DNA of 64,000 bases from Stagonosporopsis chrysanthemi (GCA_022560025.1 JAFISE010000024.1:62001-126000); one strand, 5' to 3'; shown: positions 23,421 to 34,837, counted from the stretch's first letter. Numbers and translations are program-made. The notes: generated from the sequence alone by a model not told the origin.

Positions 23421-24992
23421 CTAGGAATAGCCTATCTTTGCACCCAATCCCCGCAGGCCCTCGCTCACGCGCTCACCCATCCCAGCACTCATCTTTTCGT
23501 TCGCACCCTTCTCCGCCTTGATCTCCAAGCCCGCAGCCTGCAGATTCAGACGCGTCAGCCGCAGTCGGAGTGTGTGGTCGTACGTCTCGGCCATCTTGAG
23601 CGCGTCGGCGTGGACCTCATGGCGAGGGTTTGTCGGGGGCGAGATGAGAAGTCGGTCGACAAGATCTATCCGTGCCTCGAGCGTCTTGTCGTTGATCATC
23701 TGCTCTAGTTCGTCCTCGATCGTGAGGCTCCCCGCGGCGGGGAACTTGGAGGACATCTCATCAAGCGTGACGCAGCTGAAGGGTATAAAGTACTGGACGA
23801 TGCTCTTGGTTCGGATGCGGCTGTAGATGGTGCTCAGCACTTTGGACAGGTACACGTCGAGGAGGTAGTCGCTGCGGTAGCCCTCGAGCACGTCGAGACA
23901 TGCACTGTACTTTGAGTTGCAAAAGAGGTTGATAGCTTGGCGAATGTGGGGTTCGAGCTCGAGGAAATTCCTGAACTCGCTGTTGCCCAGCACCTTTGCC
24001 TGCAACTCGCTGCGGTCCATTGATGCAAGCGCACAGAGGCCACCGTAGACGGCCACATCGTTGCCAGACAGGACTTCTTTCTGCCATGTGATGCCACCAG
24101 CAGGTTCGGTTGTCAGGAAGGCTGGAGAGGTTCCCAGAAAGTTTGTTGCCGCCTCCTTGAAGTTGGCGGTGCACATGTGTGCCAGGCCCGTGCAAGCTGA
24201 CACAATAGGCTCAAGCCTGGTCTTGTCCTCGCCCTTCAGCTGTGCGGCGTCCACCTTGGCCAGGTTCGACTGTACTGTCAACCATGACTTTTGCGCGACG
24301 CTTACATATACGAGACGAAGTGTCATATCTGCGAGGTGCTTGTTCGAGGTGCAGCTTTCACGCATCTTCATGTAAGACTTGTGCGAGTTGCTGTAGTCGC
24401 CGACAGCATAAAAGAAGTGGCCAAGGTCTTCGTTGCCCATCTGTAGCTTTGTCAACTTTCAGTCCGCGTAGAAAAACCCATGGTGTACTCATACCCTTAT
24501 GGACTCCTTTATCAGGTTGTTCTTGTACGACTTTAGCTCATGTTCCAGTCTGTCTTGCTCCCGCTGATTCTCTTGTGTCTTCTTCTCTGCCCATACTGTG
24601 TCCGTCAAAGCGATTGGATCTTGGGGGGCGATCTGGCTGGCTTCCCCAACCAATTGTAGGTAGAGACCGACGTTCTTGCCTTGTTTTGCCTCCGTGATGG
24701 CTAAACGGTATGCATCGAGAGCGAGGTACGGCGAGTGAGAACCGATGTGATGGAGTCGGTCGGTTCGCGTGTGGCCTAGAAAGCTATCAGAAACCGCTAA
24801 AGGGACATTTGTAGAGCCAAATTCTTACCAGCATAGTTGGCGATGTATGATTCGAGGTCGAACTTGGGGGGATCTACTGAGATTAGCAGTGCTTTGATCG
24901 CGAGACATGGAACAATACCAACCCTTCACGATCAGCTCATCCTTGGCTCTCCGTTGCTGAAAGAACTGCGACTGCTCAATGTTCGACGCCAT
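23421..24992 (-). CDS. csn1: COP9 signalosome subunit 1 (CSN1)
   Basis: Minus-strand gene with exons 24992-24923, 24873-24829, 24775-24495 and 24440-23421, encoding 471 residues. Introns are 49-54 nt. The N-terminus leads into PPKFDLESYIANYAG, diagnostic of CSN1. Helical TPR-like repeats of the RPN7/CSN1 N-terminal domain follow (MGNEDLGHFFYAVGDYSNSHKSYMK). A C-terminal PCI domain includes IRTKSIVQYFIPFSCVTLDEM, the winged-helix segment that separates CSN1 from proteasomal RPN7. CSN1 is a scaffold of the COP9 signalosome, which removes Nedd8 from cullins and so controls SCF-type ubiquitin ligases; in Aspergillus it is needed for normal development. The start was set at MASNIEQSQFF because it is the first Met giving a family-like N-terminus; the frame is open further upstream. 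A transposon end lies about 280 bases upstream of the ATG. Confidence 0.93.
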
Positions 24993-25273
24993 GGTTGTAG
25001 TGGTGAGTTTGTCTTCGGCGGCGTTGCGGAGTTGATTGGAGCTGGAGCTCCAGGCAGTCAAGTGGGGCGGCGATTCGCGGGGCGTCATGCCAAGCCAAGC
25101 AGACACCGCGATTCATTCGATATCAACAACATCATCACTGACCCATGCCTTTAGTCCTAATGTTACTATGCAACTCTTAATCACGGCAAAGAGTTCCCCC
25201 TCTAAGATTTGCGCCTGGGCAATTTCTATACAACAAAATGTGACAGACACGGTAAGGATGACAATCTTAGATA

Positions 25274-25322
25274 AGCTAGTCTATATAGTTTTGGTCCACA
25301 TGTAGTTTTGGTCCACCCAACC
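25274..25322 (+). repeat. Left terminal inverted repeat of the Fot1/pogo element
   Basis: It begins AGCTAGTCTATATAGTTTTG and contains the subrepeat TAGTTTTGGTCCAC twice in tandem, probably paired transposase-binding sites. It differs from the right repeat at two positions, both G in this copy against A in the other when aligned. Confidence 0.93.
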
Positions 25323-25730
25323 CAACGCGATAACCTAACTTTGACGCGTTATTACTCCACCCACACAACTGCAAAATGAATACCAAGGAAGCTGCTATAC
25401 ATGCTGCTATCCCAGATCTGAGAGCTGGTGTTTTTAAATGCGAACGAGCAGCTGCGCGTTAGCATAGAGTTCCGCGGACCTCGCTGCGCAGCCACGCTGC
25501 AGGCCGATTTCCACACGCGATAGCTCACTCTAACCAACAGCGATTGACTCCAGAGCAAGAGCAGTTCTTAGTTTAATGGATTCTTGACAAAGATACACGC
25601 GCGCAGCCTCCCAGCCACTCCTAGGTTGTTGCAAGCTCTTTAAAGAAGAAAGCTTATATAGGATCTCTAGAAGATTGTAAGTAGGTATTAATTATTAAGA
25701 CTATTTTAGCTACTAGAGCAAAGCTATAAT

Positions 25731-25869
25731 TGTCAGGCCCTGGCTGTCAGACCCTGGCCAGGCTGACAGTGACGATATAGTACTGCTCCGAGCCTGTACT
25801 CACAGTCTGTGAGTACTGTTGACCTTTTTGGTGCTTGTTTGGCTCAGCGGCTCGGGCTGGGTTCTGACA
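25731..25869 (-). repeat. Short LTR-like repeat (possible solo LTR) with ATAAT duplication
   Basis: This 139-bp sequence begins TGTCAG and ends CTGACA. It is flanked by identical ATAAT pentamers (25726-25730 and 25870-25874), as expected for LTR-retrotransposon integration followed by loss of the internal part. It contains the perfect 21-base palindrome at 25796-25816 (GTACTCACAG-T-CTGTGAGTAC). It aligns with 26097-26209 in opposite orientation but carries about 26 extra bases near its left end, themselves made of CTGTCAG/CTGACAG motifs. The length is short for an LTR. Strand is assigned relative to the other copy. Confidence 0.65.
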
Positions 25870-26096
25870 ATAATACCTAGTTATCTTTAAAGGCAAGCCG
25901 CAAGCACCTCTAAAGTACTTAGTTTCTAGCTACTAATACTCTAGATTAGCTCTATACTACTTTAGAGAACAGCTAGACGTTAAATGCAATTAGATTTAAA
26001 TAGCTACAACGTATTTTTATACTAAATACTTTACTATTGTCTTACAGTTATTAACTCCTTATTCTTAACAGCTACAGCTCTTGTATCCCTATTAAC

Positions 26097-26209
26097 TGTC
26101 AGAACCCAGCCCGAGCCGCTGAGCCAAACAAGCACCAAAAAGGTCAACAGTACTCACAGACTGTGAGTACAGGCTCGGAACAGTACTATATCGTCAGCCA
26201 GGCCTGACA
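26097..26209 (+). repeat. Second short LTR-like repeat, inverted relative to the first
   Basis: This 113-bp sequence begins TGTCAGAACCCAGCCCGAGC and ends GGCCTGACA. It is almost identical to the reverse complement of 25731-25869 and keeps the 21-base palindrome at 26150-26170. Its immediate flanks (TTAAC and CTTAG) do not form a clear duplication, so the insertion is older, rearranged, or one arm of a larger inverted structure. Confidence 0.65.
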
Positions 26210-26540
26210 CTTAGCAAGGCAGGCAAGGCAATAGCAACAGCTAATACTCGGGCTGCAGAGCTGCAAGCTGAAAACCAACAACCTAAACACTAATTACAAA
26301 GTAGAAAGACTCTCTACACAAGAAAGCGTGTACAAGTTAATTCAAACAAACGTTTTAGTAACGTGGAGAGTATTAAAGCTGCAATTGATCGCGCAGCGGC
26401 TTTGCAGGCTTAACAGGCCGCCACATCACACGAGAAAGCAGCGCAGAAAGCAGCAGCTACGCTTAGTTCTATGTATAATTCCTTCCAAATATAAGCGTTG
26501 TTGTTGAGCAAATCGCCGTGCAGTTCGTGGTGACGCTTTT

Positions 26541-26589
26541 GGTTGGGTGGACTAAAACTATATGTGGACCAAAACTATATAGACTAGCT
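26541..26589 (-). repeat. Right terminal inverted repeat of the Fot1/pogo element
   Basis: It is the reverse complement of the left terminus over 49 bases with two G/A differences, and is followed directly by the TA duplication. The differences match transitions expected from C-to-T mutation on one strand, compatible with repeat-induced point mutation or ordinary decay. Confidence 0.93.
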
Positions 26590-29094
26590 TACGTTGATAG
26601 TCGTTCGGCCAGGACTAAGGAACGGGGGTAAATGAAATCAGATGGATATTCAGATGGACAAAGACACTAAAGTGCCCTTACGCGCAAGCAGAGCCTACGG
26701 CTTTGCATGACCACCAAAAAGTATCATCGAGATAGCTTTGCGTGATCACCAGGCCGGCGATGTACTGCTGACCTAGCGCAGTCTTACCTTACATCAACTG
26801 CGTCAAGCCTTTAGCGACTTGAACCCATATCGAATACACGATAGAGATTCGTTCAACACTTGCGGTGCAAACACTCGAGATGCGTGCTCGACAACCACAC
26901 CATCACGCAGCCATCTTTGAGCTTACAGCAGCTTGTTTGTGGAGTAATCGAAATCATAATCTTGAAAGCTGACAACAACGTGATATTGATGGTGTGATAA
27001 TCACTGTCGAATGAGCTACTACGTCTACGGTATTCGAATATACTCGGGGCATTTGTTCTTTACACCTTGGGTATTATCTTGCTAATGCCTTTACGACAGC
27101 TCCACATGGTCCCTGAACCAATACACTGAACGGGCTGAGGAGCAAGTACACTCGGAGCAGAATTAGAGCCGTCTTAGGAGCAGCTTCGGCAAAGGAAAAG
27201 AAGGCATAGCATGCAGACGCAAATGCCGGACAAATCGTGCCATGTGCGAACTGAAAAATACTCCAGGTAAGACTAACATAGGTTTTCAGGAAGCGAAGGA
27301 AGACGCTTGTAGGCTTACCATTCCCCTCTGAACCGATAAATCTGCGTGAGCTCTCTTTCTACGTGGTACACTATTAATTGTTTTGCTCATGTCGAGCCTT
27401 TCCATACAAATTGGTGTCTACAACTGGTGACGAAGTTCACCGCGAGTAAGAAACACGTAGAATTATGAGTACAATCTGTTATTTTTGGCCCCTCTCAACA
27501 CCAGCAATCGAACATATACTGGAGTTCGAGATAGTGTCTAGTTGCAACGGGTCTGGAAATATGTGCTTCGTGCCTTCTCGATATGAGCATTGTCGAGCAC
27601 CATCATACTGTCATTCAGACAACATCTCCCACATTCTGCAAGATCCTGCTGCTAAATTTAAACACTACCGATGGATCTCGTCTCGAGAGGCTGAGTCCAT
27701 TTAAGACCACGAGGTACATGCAGACGGTACAATAATCTGACACTGAAGGGCATTAAGACAAAACAGACAAACTCTTGAGGGCGGGACTCGATTTCATGGA
27801 TGTTGAATAGACCCCGACAAATGAATCGGTAGTCATTACTCATTATTCAGGACGCGAATGATTATGACGAGGAGGAATGCGTATGATGCTCATCAGTCGT
27901 CAGTTGGCTGTACAGCTTCTGCATACCTTGCGCGGTTCCATGAAAGGTAGGCAGTAGGCGTCTTTCTGCACGCGAAGCAGTCATGATGTGAGAGATACGT
28001 GCACCGGCATAGCATCGTTTCTACGCCTCATGTCAGCCCGACATTGCAGTCAAACCCGTTGCCGTCGAGACTGCCACAGCAACCCTGCTCTGCCAGTCTA
28101 GATGCGTCCGATTGTACGATCTGCATACCTGGGCGACGACAAAACCGATCGAACCTGCCAAACAATGCACGCATTCATCTTCTCCCTTTCGGCAGAACCT
28201 CGATATCTCGTCGCGGTTACTCGAGGAATCATGTCCGGGAGATCCTGCGACGCGATTGGTCCGGACCATGTTCCTTCATATGTTGTGTCACCCACACCTC
28301 CACAAACAGACATCAGCTTGCGCTGAGACGTTATGTTTGTTCTGTTCGTGTGGCGTATGAGGGCGACGCCTCTTGCGACACGTCGTACGGCGCTGGAAAT
28401 CTGTTATTCTCAAATTACATCTGACACTTCTAGTGCAGGCTAAGGCTGATGAATTGCAGTCCGGCCCATAGGGATGAGGATAGGCTGCCGTTCGGTCTAT
28501 CATGTTCCGCAGCCTAGAGACTGGGATCTAGGCGTCTTCAGTTGCAGCGACAACATCTTTCTAACTGCTATCGACCCTTCGATCGCTCTTGAAAGACTTG
28601 GATTGACGGTGGAAGCGTTGCGCAAGACCTTGGTACCACAGATCTGGATGGACAAGAACGCCGACAACAGGATCAGAGTGCCCGTCCATTCGATGATTGC
28701 TTGTCACACGTGTTGAAAAACTGTTTGGTAGCGAGTCTGGCGGCGACTGGGGTCGGCAATGTCCATGCAGTGCAAGCATGAGATCGCGTGTTAGTATTAC
28801 CCACCGTTGTTTGGTTGCGTTGAGGTCTAGGTACAGCGGCCGAGTAAACAGTGCGTGTGCCGCCGCTTAGATCGCTCTGCAGAAGTTGACCAGACTGATT
28901 TGCCAGTGTAGAGAGATATCTATGTATAATCTCTTCCCATGTTGCATTTCCTCGTGAAGGTTGCAAGGTCCTTTTTGCGTACGGATATACTTTCCGCTGC
29001 AAGGGATTGCGAGAAGTGCTTTACTGACAAGCGCGCGGCTATCTCGGCAAAGTCTACTTAAGTACTACGCTTCAGCCTTTTGAAAGATCGTCTA
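26590..29094. other. Gene-poor region between two DNA transposons
   Basis: This 2.5-kb stretch separates the pogo relic from the Tc1-type element. I saw only short ORFs, the longest at 27999-28424, without a domain signature or splice chain. It may contain older, unrecognisable repeat remnants. Confidence 0.5.
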
Positions 29095-29145
29095 CTGTGG
29101 TATGTTGGGATAGTTTTGTTAGTTCGTGAGGCATGACAGGGGTAT
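29095..29145 (+). repeat. Left terminal inverted repeat of the Tc1-type element
   Basis: A 51-base terminus begins CTGTGGTATGTTGGGATAG. It pairs with the right end with one length difference and a few mismatches in the outer 15 bases; the inner 35 bases differ at one position. Confidence 0.9.
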
Positions 29146-29257
29146 CATCCGGATGAGCCGAAACGGCCCTACTGACAAGTTTACACCGAATCCCACCTAT
29201 TTTACTATACGGTACAGTGCCTGCAGTCTCTGCCTCTATCCACCTGTCATCGTCACT

Positions 29258-30343
29258 ATGCCTCCCCCTCCTGAACAGCCTGAACAGCCTCAACGGCCAT
29301 CAACACCACCTTCTCACGCTGATTACCTATCACGGGATCAACACCTACAGGTGCAAACACTGAGGTTAGGTGGGCGGCACACTTATCTAGAGATTGCCAA
29401 CCTTCTTGGGATTACTTATAGACAGGTTGCCTACGCAGTTACTAGTGATTATGTTACTCCTAGATCCCGCAGTGGCCGCCCACGGAGGCTTACTGAGGCT
29501 CAAGTTGATGAGCTTGAGGCCTACGTCCGATTGAGCCGCCGTACACAACAAATGAGCTATCGTCAGCTTGCCAATGGCCCCTTTGAGACCTGGGGTGCCT
29601 CTCACTACCTGATACGTGAAGCCTTGCAACGCAGAGGGTATGCACGCCGAGTTGCTCGTGCTAAGCTACCTCTCACAATAGATGTGAAGGATCTCCGCCT
29701 TGAATGGGCTCAACAACACCTCAGCTGGGGACCTTGGCAGTGGTGGCAGGTCCTGTGGAGCGACGAGACGTGGGTAACTGGGGGCAGGCACAGGAGGCGA
29801 TGGGTAACAAGGAAGGCTGGAGAGGAGCTTGATCCTACGTGTGTGATAGATAAGGTGCCTAAGAAGGCTGGATGGATGTTCTGGGCTTGCTTCTCTGGCA
29901 ATACAAAGGGTCCCTGCCTCTTCTGGGAGAAGGAGTGGAAGAGTATTAATGCAGAGAGGTACTGTGAAAGGATTGTACCTCTTATCCACGGGTGGGTAAC
30001 CCTTCACCCACACCTCCAATTCATGCAGGATTCAGCTCCAGGTCACGCAGCAGAGCTCACTCAAACTGAGCTTCGAGAGAGAGGCATTACACCTATCTAC
30101 TGGCCCCCTTACTCACCTGATCTGAACCCTATTGAGGTGGTCTAGAATCGGATGGAAGACTACATAGAAGCTCACTACCCTGACCTGCCTAGTGGGAGGC
30201 AGTATACCTACGATGAGCTCAGGGATATGGTGCAGGAGGCGTGGGATTCTATTACTCCTGAGATGCTTGCTAAGATAGTTGATACTATGCCTCAACGTTG
30301 CCAAGCAGTAGTTGATGCTCAGGGAGGTTACACAAAGTACTAA
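29258..30343 (+). pseudogene. Tc1-type DD34E transposase with one premature TAG
   Basis: From ATG 29258 the frame encodes a 361-codon transposase interrupted only by TAG at 30143-30145. A Pro-rich start is followed by paired helix-turn-helix regions (QTLRLGGRHTYLEIANLLGI, then GRPRRLTEAQVDELEAYVR). The catalytic triad is visible: first Asp in VLWSDETW, second Asp in FMQDSAPGH, and the Glu in YSPDLNPIE with 34 residues between the last two (DD34E). The TAG lies two residues after that Glu, at the position usually occupied by Trp in NPIE-x-x-W. The frame then continues NRMEDYIEAHYPDLPSG to TAA 30341-30343. A TGG-to-TAG change fits a TpG-to-TpA transition of the repeat-induced point mutation type. 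As it stands, translation would lose the last 65 residues. Confidence 0.9.
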
Positions 30344-30427
30344 GAATTGTATACAACTTATAACAAGGCCTCATTGGTGAATTGTGATACCTGAGATACC
30401 CGAATATTACAGCCGAGAACCCCTGTT

Positions 30428-30477
30428 ATACCCCTGTCATGCCTCACAAACTAACAAAACTATCTCGACATAACCAG
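30428..30477 (-). repeat. Right terminal inverted repeat of the Tc1-type element
   Basis: A 50-base terminus, read on the minus strand, begins CTGGTTATGTCGAGATAG and is flanked by the TA duplication. The outermost bases have diverged from the left terminus more than the inner part. Confidence 0.9.
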
Positions 30478-33400
30478 TAGGTGTTTACGGTAATAAGGGC
30501 AGGGTACGTCTCGTTAGATCTCGGAGCAATTATCTACTGTTTCCTCAGTGGATGGGAGCGCGACACATTCAGGGTCGCATCTGGTGCGTACCTAGGTAGT
30601 GAGCGGTGAGAGCAGCACAGGTTGATTGGCAGCTCTGCTCGAAGTGGATGACGGAACGGTATCAATGCGTACGTACATGCGCTGCGACTAGAACAGTGCT
30701 CAAATGGATGGCACATTGAAACAATCCATGTAATCCGCGGAGGCCATATAGTAATGGTGGTGTGCAGAATGTACAAGGATCGAAGTCAGAAACTTGAGCA
30801 CAATGCAAGGGAGTCGAGGACAGTAATCGTTCGCGGCTCATTTGACTATGCTTGCTGGTGAGAAATACGATTTGACTCTTGTACCACACCAAAGAAAGTT
30901 GAGCATTTGACATGCCTGCCATGCTTCGACGTCCAATTGACACTGAGCGGCAAGCGCGCGAAAAGTTCTCTACCATCTGCCAGAACTAGCGTGTCTTGCT
31001 TAGAAGATACATGCGCCCTGTCGAGTACATCTGCCAGCTGTGCTGTGTAAAAGAGGTAGCGCCATTGCCGCTGTTATATTCAGTGACTCGATCAAAACCA
31101 AAAGCGCTGGCAGCTACGAAGCAACGCCATTAGCGGAGACTCTCTCCTTGAGTGATTTTAAACCAATGCGCGGTTTCTTGATGCCCAATCAGGGCATGAC
31201 GCCGAAACCGCCCCGGACAGCGGTCAGCGGGGATGCTATACCGGCAGTTTTGGGGAGCTTGGGTCGGTGCTGAATCGGACTGTACAGCATAGTAATCGGT
31301 CCAACCCCCCCCCCTTCCCGCAGATCCGCCGGCCATCCATCGGGACAATTAATCAGAGTCTTGCAGGGCAGAGTGTGACCGCCGCAAGGATCGACAATAA
31401 TTATCCTGCGGGATTGTGTACCGCAAAGGCGCAAATAAAATTGGGATAAAGAGTAGAAGCTTCACATGGCAGGTGGGTACGGTCGATGTTGTAGACCTGG
31501 TTCAAGTCTGGATTCGATTTCGCGGCTTCAACGTCCATGGAGCAAAATTTGGACTGTGCTAGCAGCGGTCTGGAAAAGTCACGTTGCAGATTGAAGCCGT
31601 GATTAACCTTGCCTGTCAGCTTTCTGCGGTTGGCAAGTCTTGTCAACATTCAAAATCCGGTTGAAACATACTGTGAGTCTCTCAGATCAGTAGATCTAGA
31701 TATATGTGGCCATGGCGCCGAGGAATTGTCCATGCGGTGAGAACCATCTTGAGGCGATGGCACGGCTTCAGCCGTTGCCCCGGAGTAATCATCGGCTCTG
31801 CATATTTTGGCCCTGGTCAAGTCTGGTAGAAAAATTGTGGGGTTCGGACAGACCGAATCGCTGTGAGCGTAGCGGCTTCGCTTCTTGAAGATATTTCATA
31901 CGTTCGGTTGGAGGTACCCTATCGGTCCTGAGTGAAGAAATCTATTGGGCGTTACTGCTTGAATGTACGAGTGTTCGAGAGCGTTGTCGACTGTAAGCCG
32001 AGCGCATGACACAACTGACCATACACGTCGAATACCATGAAAAATTAGGAGGGTTGTCTCTCAACGTGGGTTTTTGGCGAGCTCGTAGGCCATGTGCGAA
32101 GGGAGTGTGAATGGCCCGCCAAGCGATCACTCATGTGAGCGCACAAGCCAACGACTACCTGTACATGCCATGTAGTTGAGATTGAAAGAATGATAAAGTT
32201 CTTCAACGTAACTACATGCACTTTGCACGTCTGGGCAACAGTTGGACACGACCGAGTCATGAGGACTGCGCGCATCGTAAGAGCGACAGCAGTCGGTGCG
32301 AAAGCATCCCTTCGCGCCAGAACGCCACTATCTTCACCGTGCCCACGAGTCTCGCCGCAGTAGCCATGTTGGACCGTGGGCGCATACTGTGACGACCTGG
32401 AGGTGGGGCAGGCAATGACGGCATCTGTTCCAGTTGGACAGCCCTGGCAGCGCCTGCAGCATCAGCATCAGGATCATCGATGCCAATAATGATCAGGTAT
32501 ACGATGTTGTTTTGTTGCGAAATCCGAATGGGGCGAAAAAGAAAGCAGCACTGACCAGAACAATAGCCAACTTGTACGGAATCGGACTGCATGCGATCTG
32601 ACGGCACGGGCGAGTCAGCCCACGATGGGCTTCTTGAAACAACTTGCTGGTTTGAGATTAGATGCCATCCCGTGCCATCGGGACAGGGGCAACGCTTGAT
32701 CATCCCAGTCCACGTGAGGTGACCTCATCACCGACAACGTGGAGACGGGAAGTCTTGGCCCACTAGTGGAGAATGCCAGCCACTGATCAGCTCGGATCCA
32801 TCGACGAGGCTGCGCTGCGCACACTATGACGCTCGGGGGCATACCCCTGGCGGGCAGGACGGTGCGGGAGAGACCAGCTGCCTCGTCTGAATGGTTTGCC
32901 TGACGCTGATTGAACCTGATCAAAAATAAACTTTGGAAGCCGAAAAGTAACATCTGCGAGCAGATGCTGATGTATAGAGTTCTTTGCAAAATCTTTGCTG
33001 CATACTGACCGCTATGGCTATGGCGTTTGCGCTCGACAACGCTCTTTACTCGAAGTAGGTCAAGACACTACCATGGGGTGGGGGCAAGCGCTGGACTTCG
33101 CACGTGCTACCATCAGTGTGAGGCACGGAACAGATGCACGGGAGGCGTCCGATTTTGTATTTGTTTTATCATTATCGTGCCAATGAGATGCTGTGCTGTC
33201 TAACACCCGCCAACGGCGCTACAGATCGGGAGGCCGAAGTGTTCGTCGCAGGAAGACGCAAACAATACAGCCGGAGGGTCTGCGTTGAGGCCCAAGGCGC
33301 CCAACCACAGAAGGCAGATTGGACGAACTGTGAGATGCGGGCTCTCAACTCGCGGGAACTTGTTGAAAGGGCAGCGCTCTGCAACATCGGCCCGTACTCG

Positions 33401-34837
33401 AGTGTGACTTGCAGCCGAAAGAACAAGCCCGTGCCGCGAGCAGCAATGCGCGGCGTACGAGACTAAACGGACATGAGCTGCTTCGCCGAGACGGGGCTGT
33501 CGCCCATCAGACCTACGTAACAACTGCGAGCCATCGCAGATGAAGGACTTCTACTCCTAGAAGGCACGCATCAACAGGCGGTTGCGCAGATGCGCAGGTG
33601 CTCTTTGCATTCCTGGCAGTGTTGTGACTCCTTGCTACCTCAAGTGCCTGCACAACACCCAGCCAATGTTGCAACGACTTCCCAAAGACGCACTTCAGAC
33701 CGTGCGCGATTTCTGGTGTCCAGACGTCTTGGTGATACATCTGCTCTACACCACACAGAGTAGGCTCTGCGAGATGTGCTCTGTATTCGTGCCGTGGGTG
33801 CAAGCAAGCAGGGCGGCGGCGCCAGGAGGTTTCACGACGACACTCACTGCGAAGAATGGCGGCGCCCAGTCTCATGCAGCCGGCGGTAGCTGCTCGCACA
33901 CACAAGACACGCTCATGCACATCACACACAGGCCCCACCCTAGACCTGGACCAGGGCCAACGGGCCCGGTAGCTGAAGTAGCGGGCTCAAGGAGCGAACC
34001 GCGGCGCGGCAAGATGCAGAAATGACAGCCGGACAGTCTTCCGCTGGCCTGTGCAGCAGCCGCAGGGTTCGTCACCCACAGCCGATGCGCTTGCGTTGGT
34101 TTGCTGCGTCGGCGTGGTTGGACTGGTCGTGTCTCAGCCTGCGCGCTCGCACTGTGGGGCGTTGGACTCCGGTTCCGCGCGTGGTCTTAGTCCATCGTGC
34201 AGTAGCGCCGTCGTCGTGCACTGCATGCCAGCGTATCCTTGCAAGTCTAGAAGCCCCGTCTAGCGTTGTCGTCAAAGGCGCCGAACATTGACAGGGCCTT
34301 ATGTACTTGTCCTCTTCCTCTCGCGGGATATGGAGCTAGGGGGACAGGGGTGACTGCAGATTTTATGATTTGTGCCCAGCCAGCGATCCTCCAGCCTAGA
34401 GACTACACCGCACATTCTTATATCATATTAGGCCCTTGCACTTCCGTTGGTGACGTCCTGCTCTACGCCTCGACAGCCCTCTTTTGCCATCCGCTATCGT
34501 CAGCAGCCTCACCTTGACCTCTCGACCGGTTCATCTCCCTCGATACGTCAGACACATCACATTGAAGCATTTCGCGCCCAAGACATCTTAGATCCAGGCC
34601 TGGAATCCAGCACTCATCACATTCCGGCGCATCTGCCCAGTCTGTCGACTAGGAACTTCTCGTTGTATCTCCTGCAATATCTTTTCCCATCACAATCGGG
34701 GTTGTCTTCCAGGCAGCCCACATAATACCTTCATCCTGGCTACCCAAGCACTTCCGCCAATTCAGGCCAGCCACGCCCATTACTCCCACCGCCTTACTCC
34801 GCCTTATTACGAGGAATCCAAACCAGACCGCTCATGG
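30478..34837. other. Gene-poor region (4.4 kb) upstream of the bZIP gene
   Basis: No ORF here shows a recognisable family or a plausible exon chain. A GC-rich stretch at about 31190-31440 contains several CGG/CCG triplets and a C9 run, which looks more like regulatory than coding DNA. The CT-rich final 300 bases probably form the bZIP promoter and leader. Confidence 0.5.

Larger units (their letters stand above)
25376..26471 (+). pseudogene. Fot1/pogo transposase relic (N- and C-terminal pieces)
   Basis: From ATG 25376 the translation reads MNTKEAAIHAAIPDLRAGVF, then RVPRTSLR and NQQRLTPEQEQFLV, the psq-type helix-turn-helix and Tc5-like DNA-binding start of Fot1/pogo transposases. It is broken by TAG, TAA and TAG within the first 90 codons. 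From about 26212 the same family's C-terminal region appears (TRAAELQAENQQ, RKRVQVNSNKRFSN, SIKAAIDRAAALQA), again with internal TAA codons. The DDE catalytic core is absent. The gene is dead by both deletion and nonsense changes. Confidence 0.8.
25274..26589 (+). mobile_element. Degraded Fot1/pogo-type DNA transposon (Tc1/mariner superfamily)
   Basis: This 1316-bp element is bounded by near-perfect 49-bp inverted repeats and flanked on both sides by TA (25272-25273 and 26590-26591), the target duplication of Tc1/mariner elements. Inside the left end is a relic of a Fot1/pogo transposase N-terminus, and inside the right end a relic of its C-terminus. The catalytic middle is missing. In its place are AT-rich sequence and two short LTR-like repeats in opposite orientation. 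The element is shorter than full-length Fot1-type elements (about 1.8-1.9 kb) and cannot encode its own transposase, though its intact termini could be recognised in trans. Confidence 0.88.
29095..30477 (+). mobile_element. Tc1-type DNA transposon (DD34E), nearly intact
   Basis: A 1383-bp element has inverted repeats of about 50 bp (29095-29145 and 30428-30477) and is flanked by TA at 29093-29094 and 30478-30479. One transposase gene fills the interior. The termini share GATAGTTTTGTTAGT and GTGAGGCATGACAGGGGTAT. The structure is that of a complete Tc1/mariner element. The only obvious lesion is one TAG in the transposase, so this is a young copy compared with the pogo relic 2.5 kb away. Confidence 0.93.

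Noticed and set aside
24993..25106. N-terminal extension of CSN1 upstream of 24992
   Set aside because: The upstream frame is open but has no family-like sequence. Met at 24992 begins the conserved-looking N-terminus.
31180..31450. GC-rich block with a C9 run as a possible coding exon or CpG-type regulatory island
   Set aside because: No frame gives protein-like text, and a specific regulatory function cannot be supported from sequence alone.
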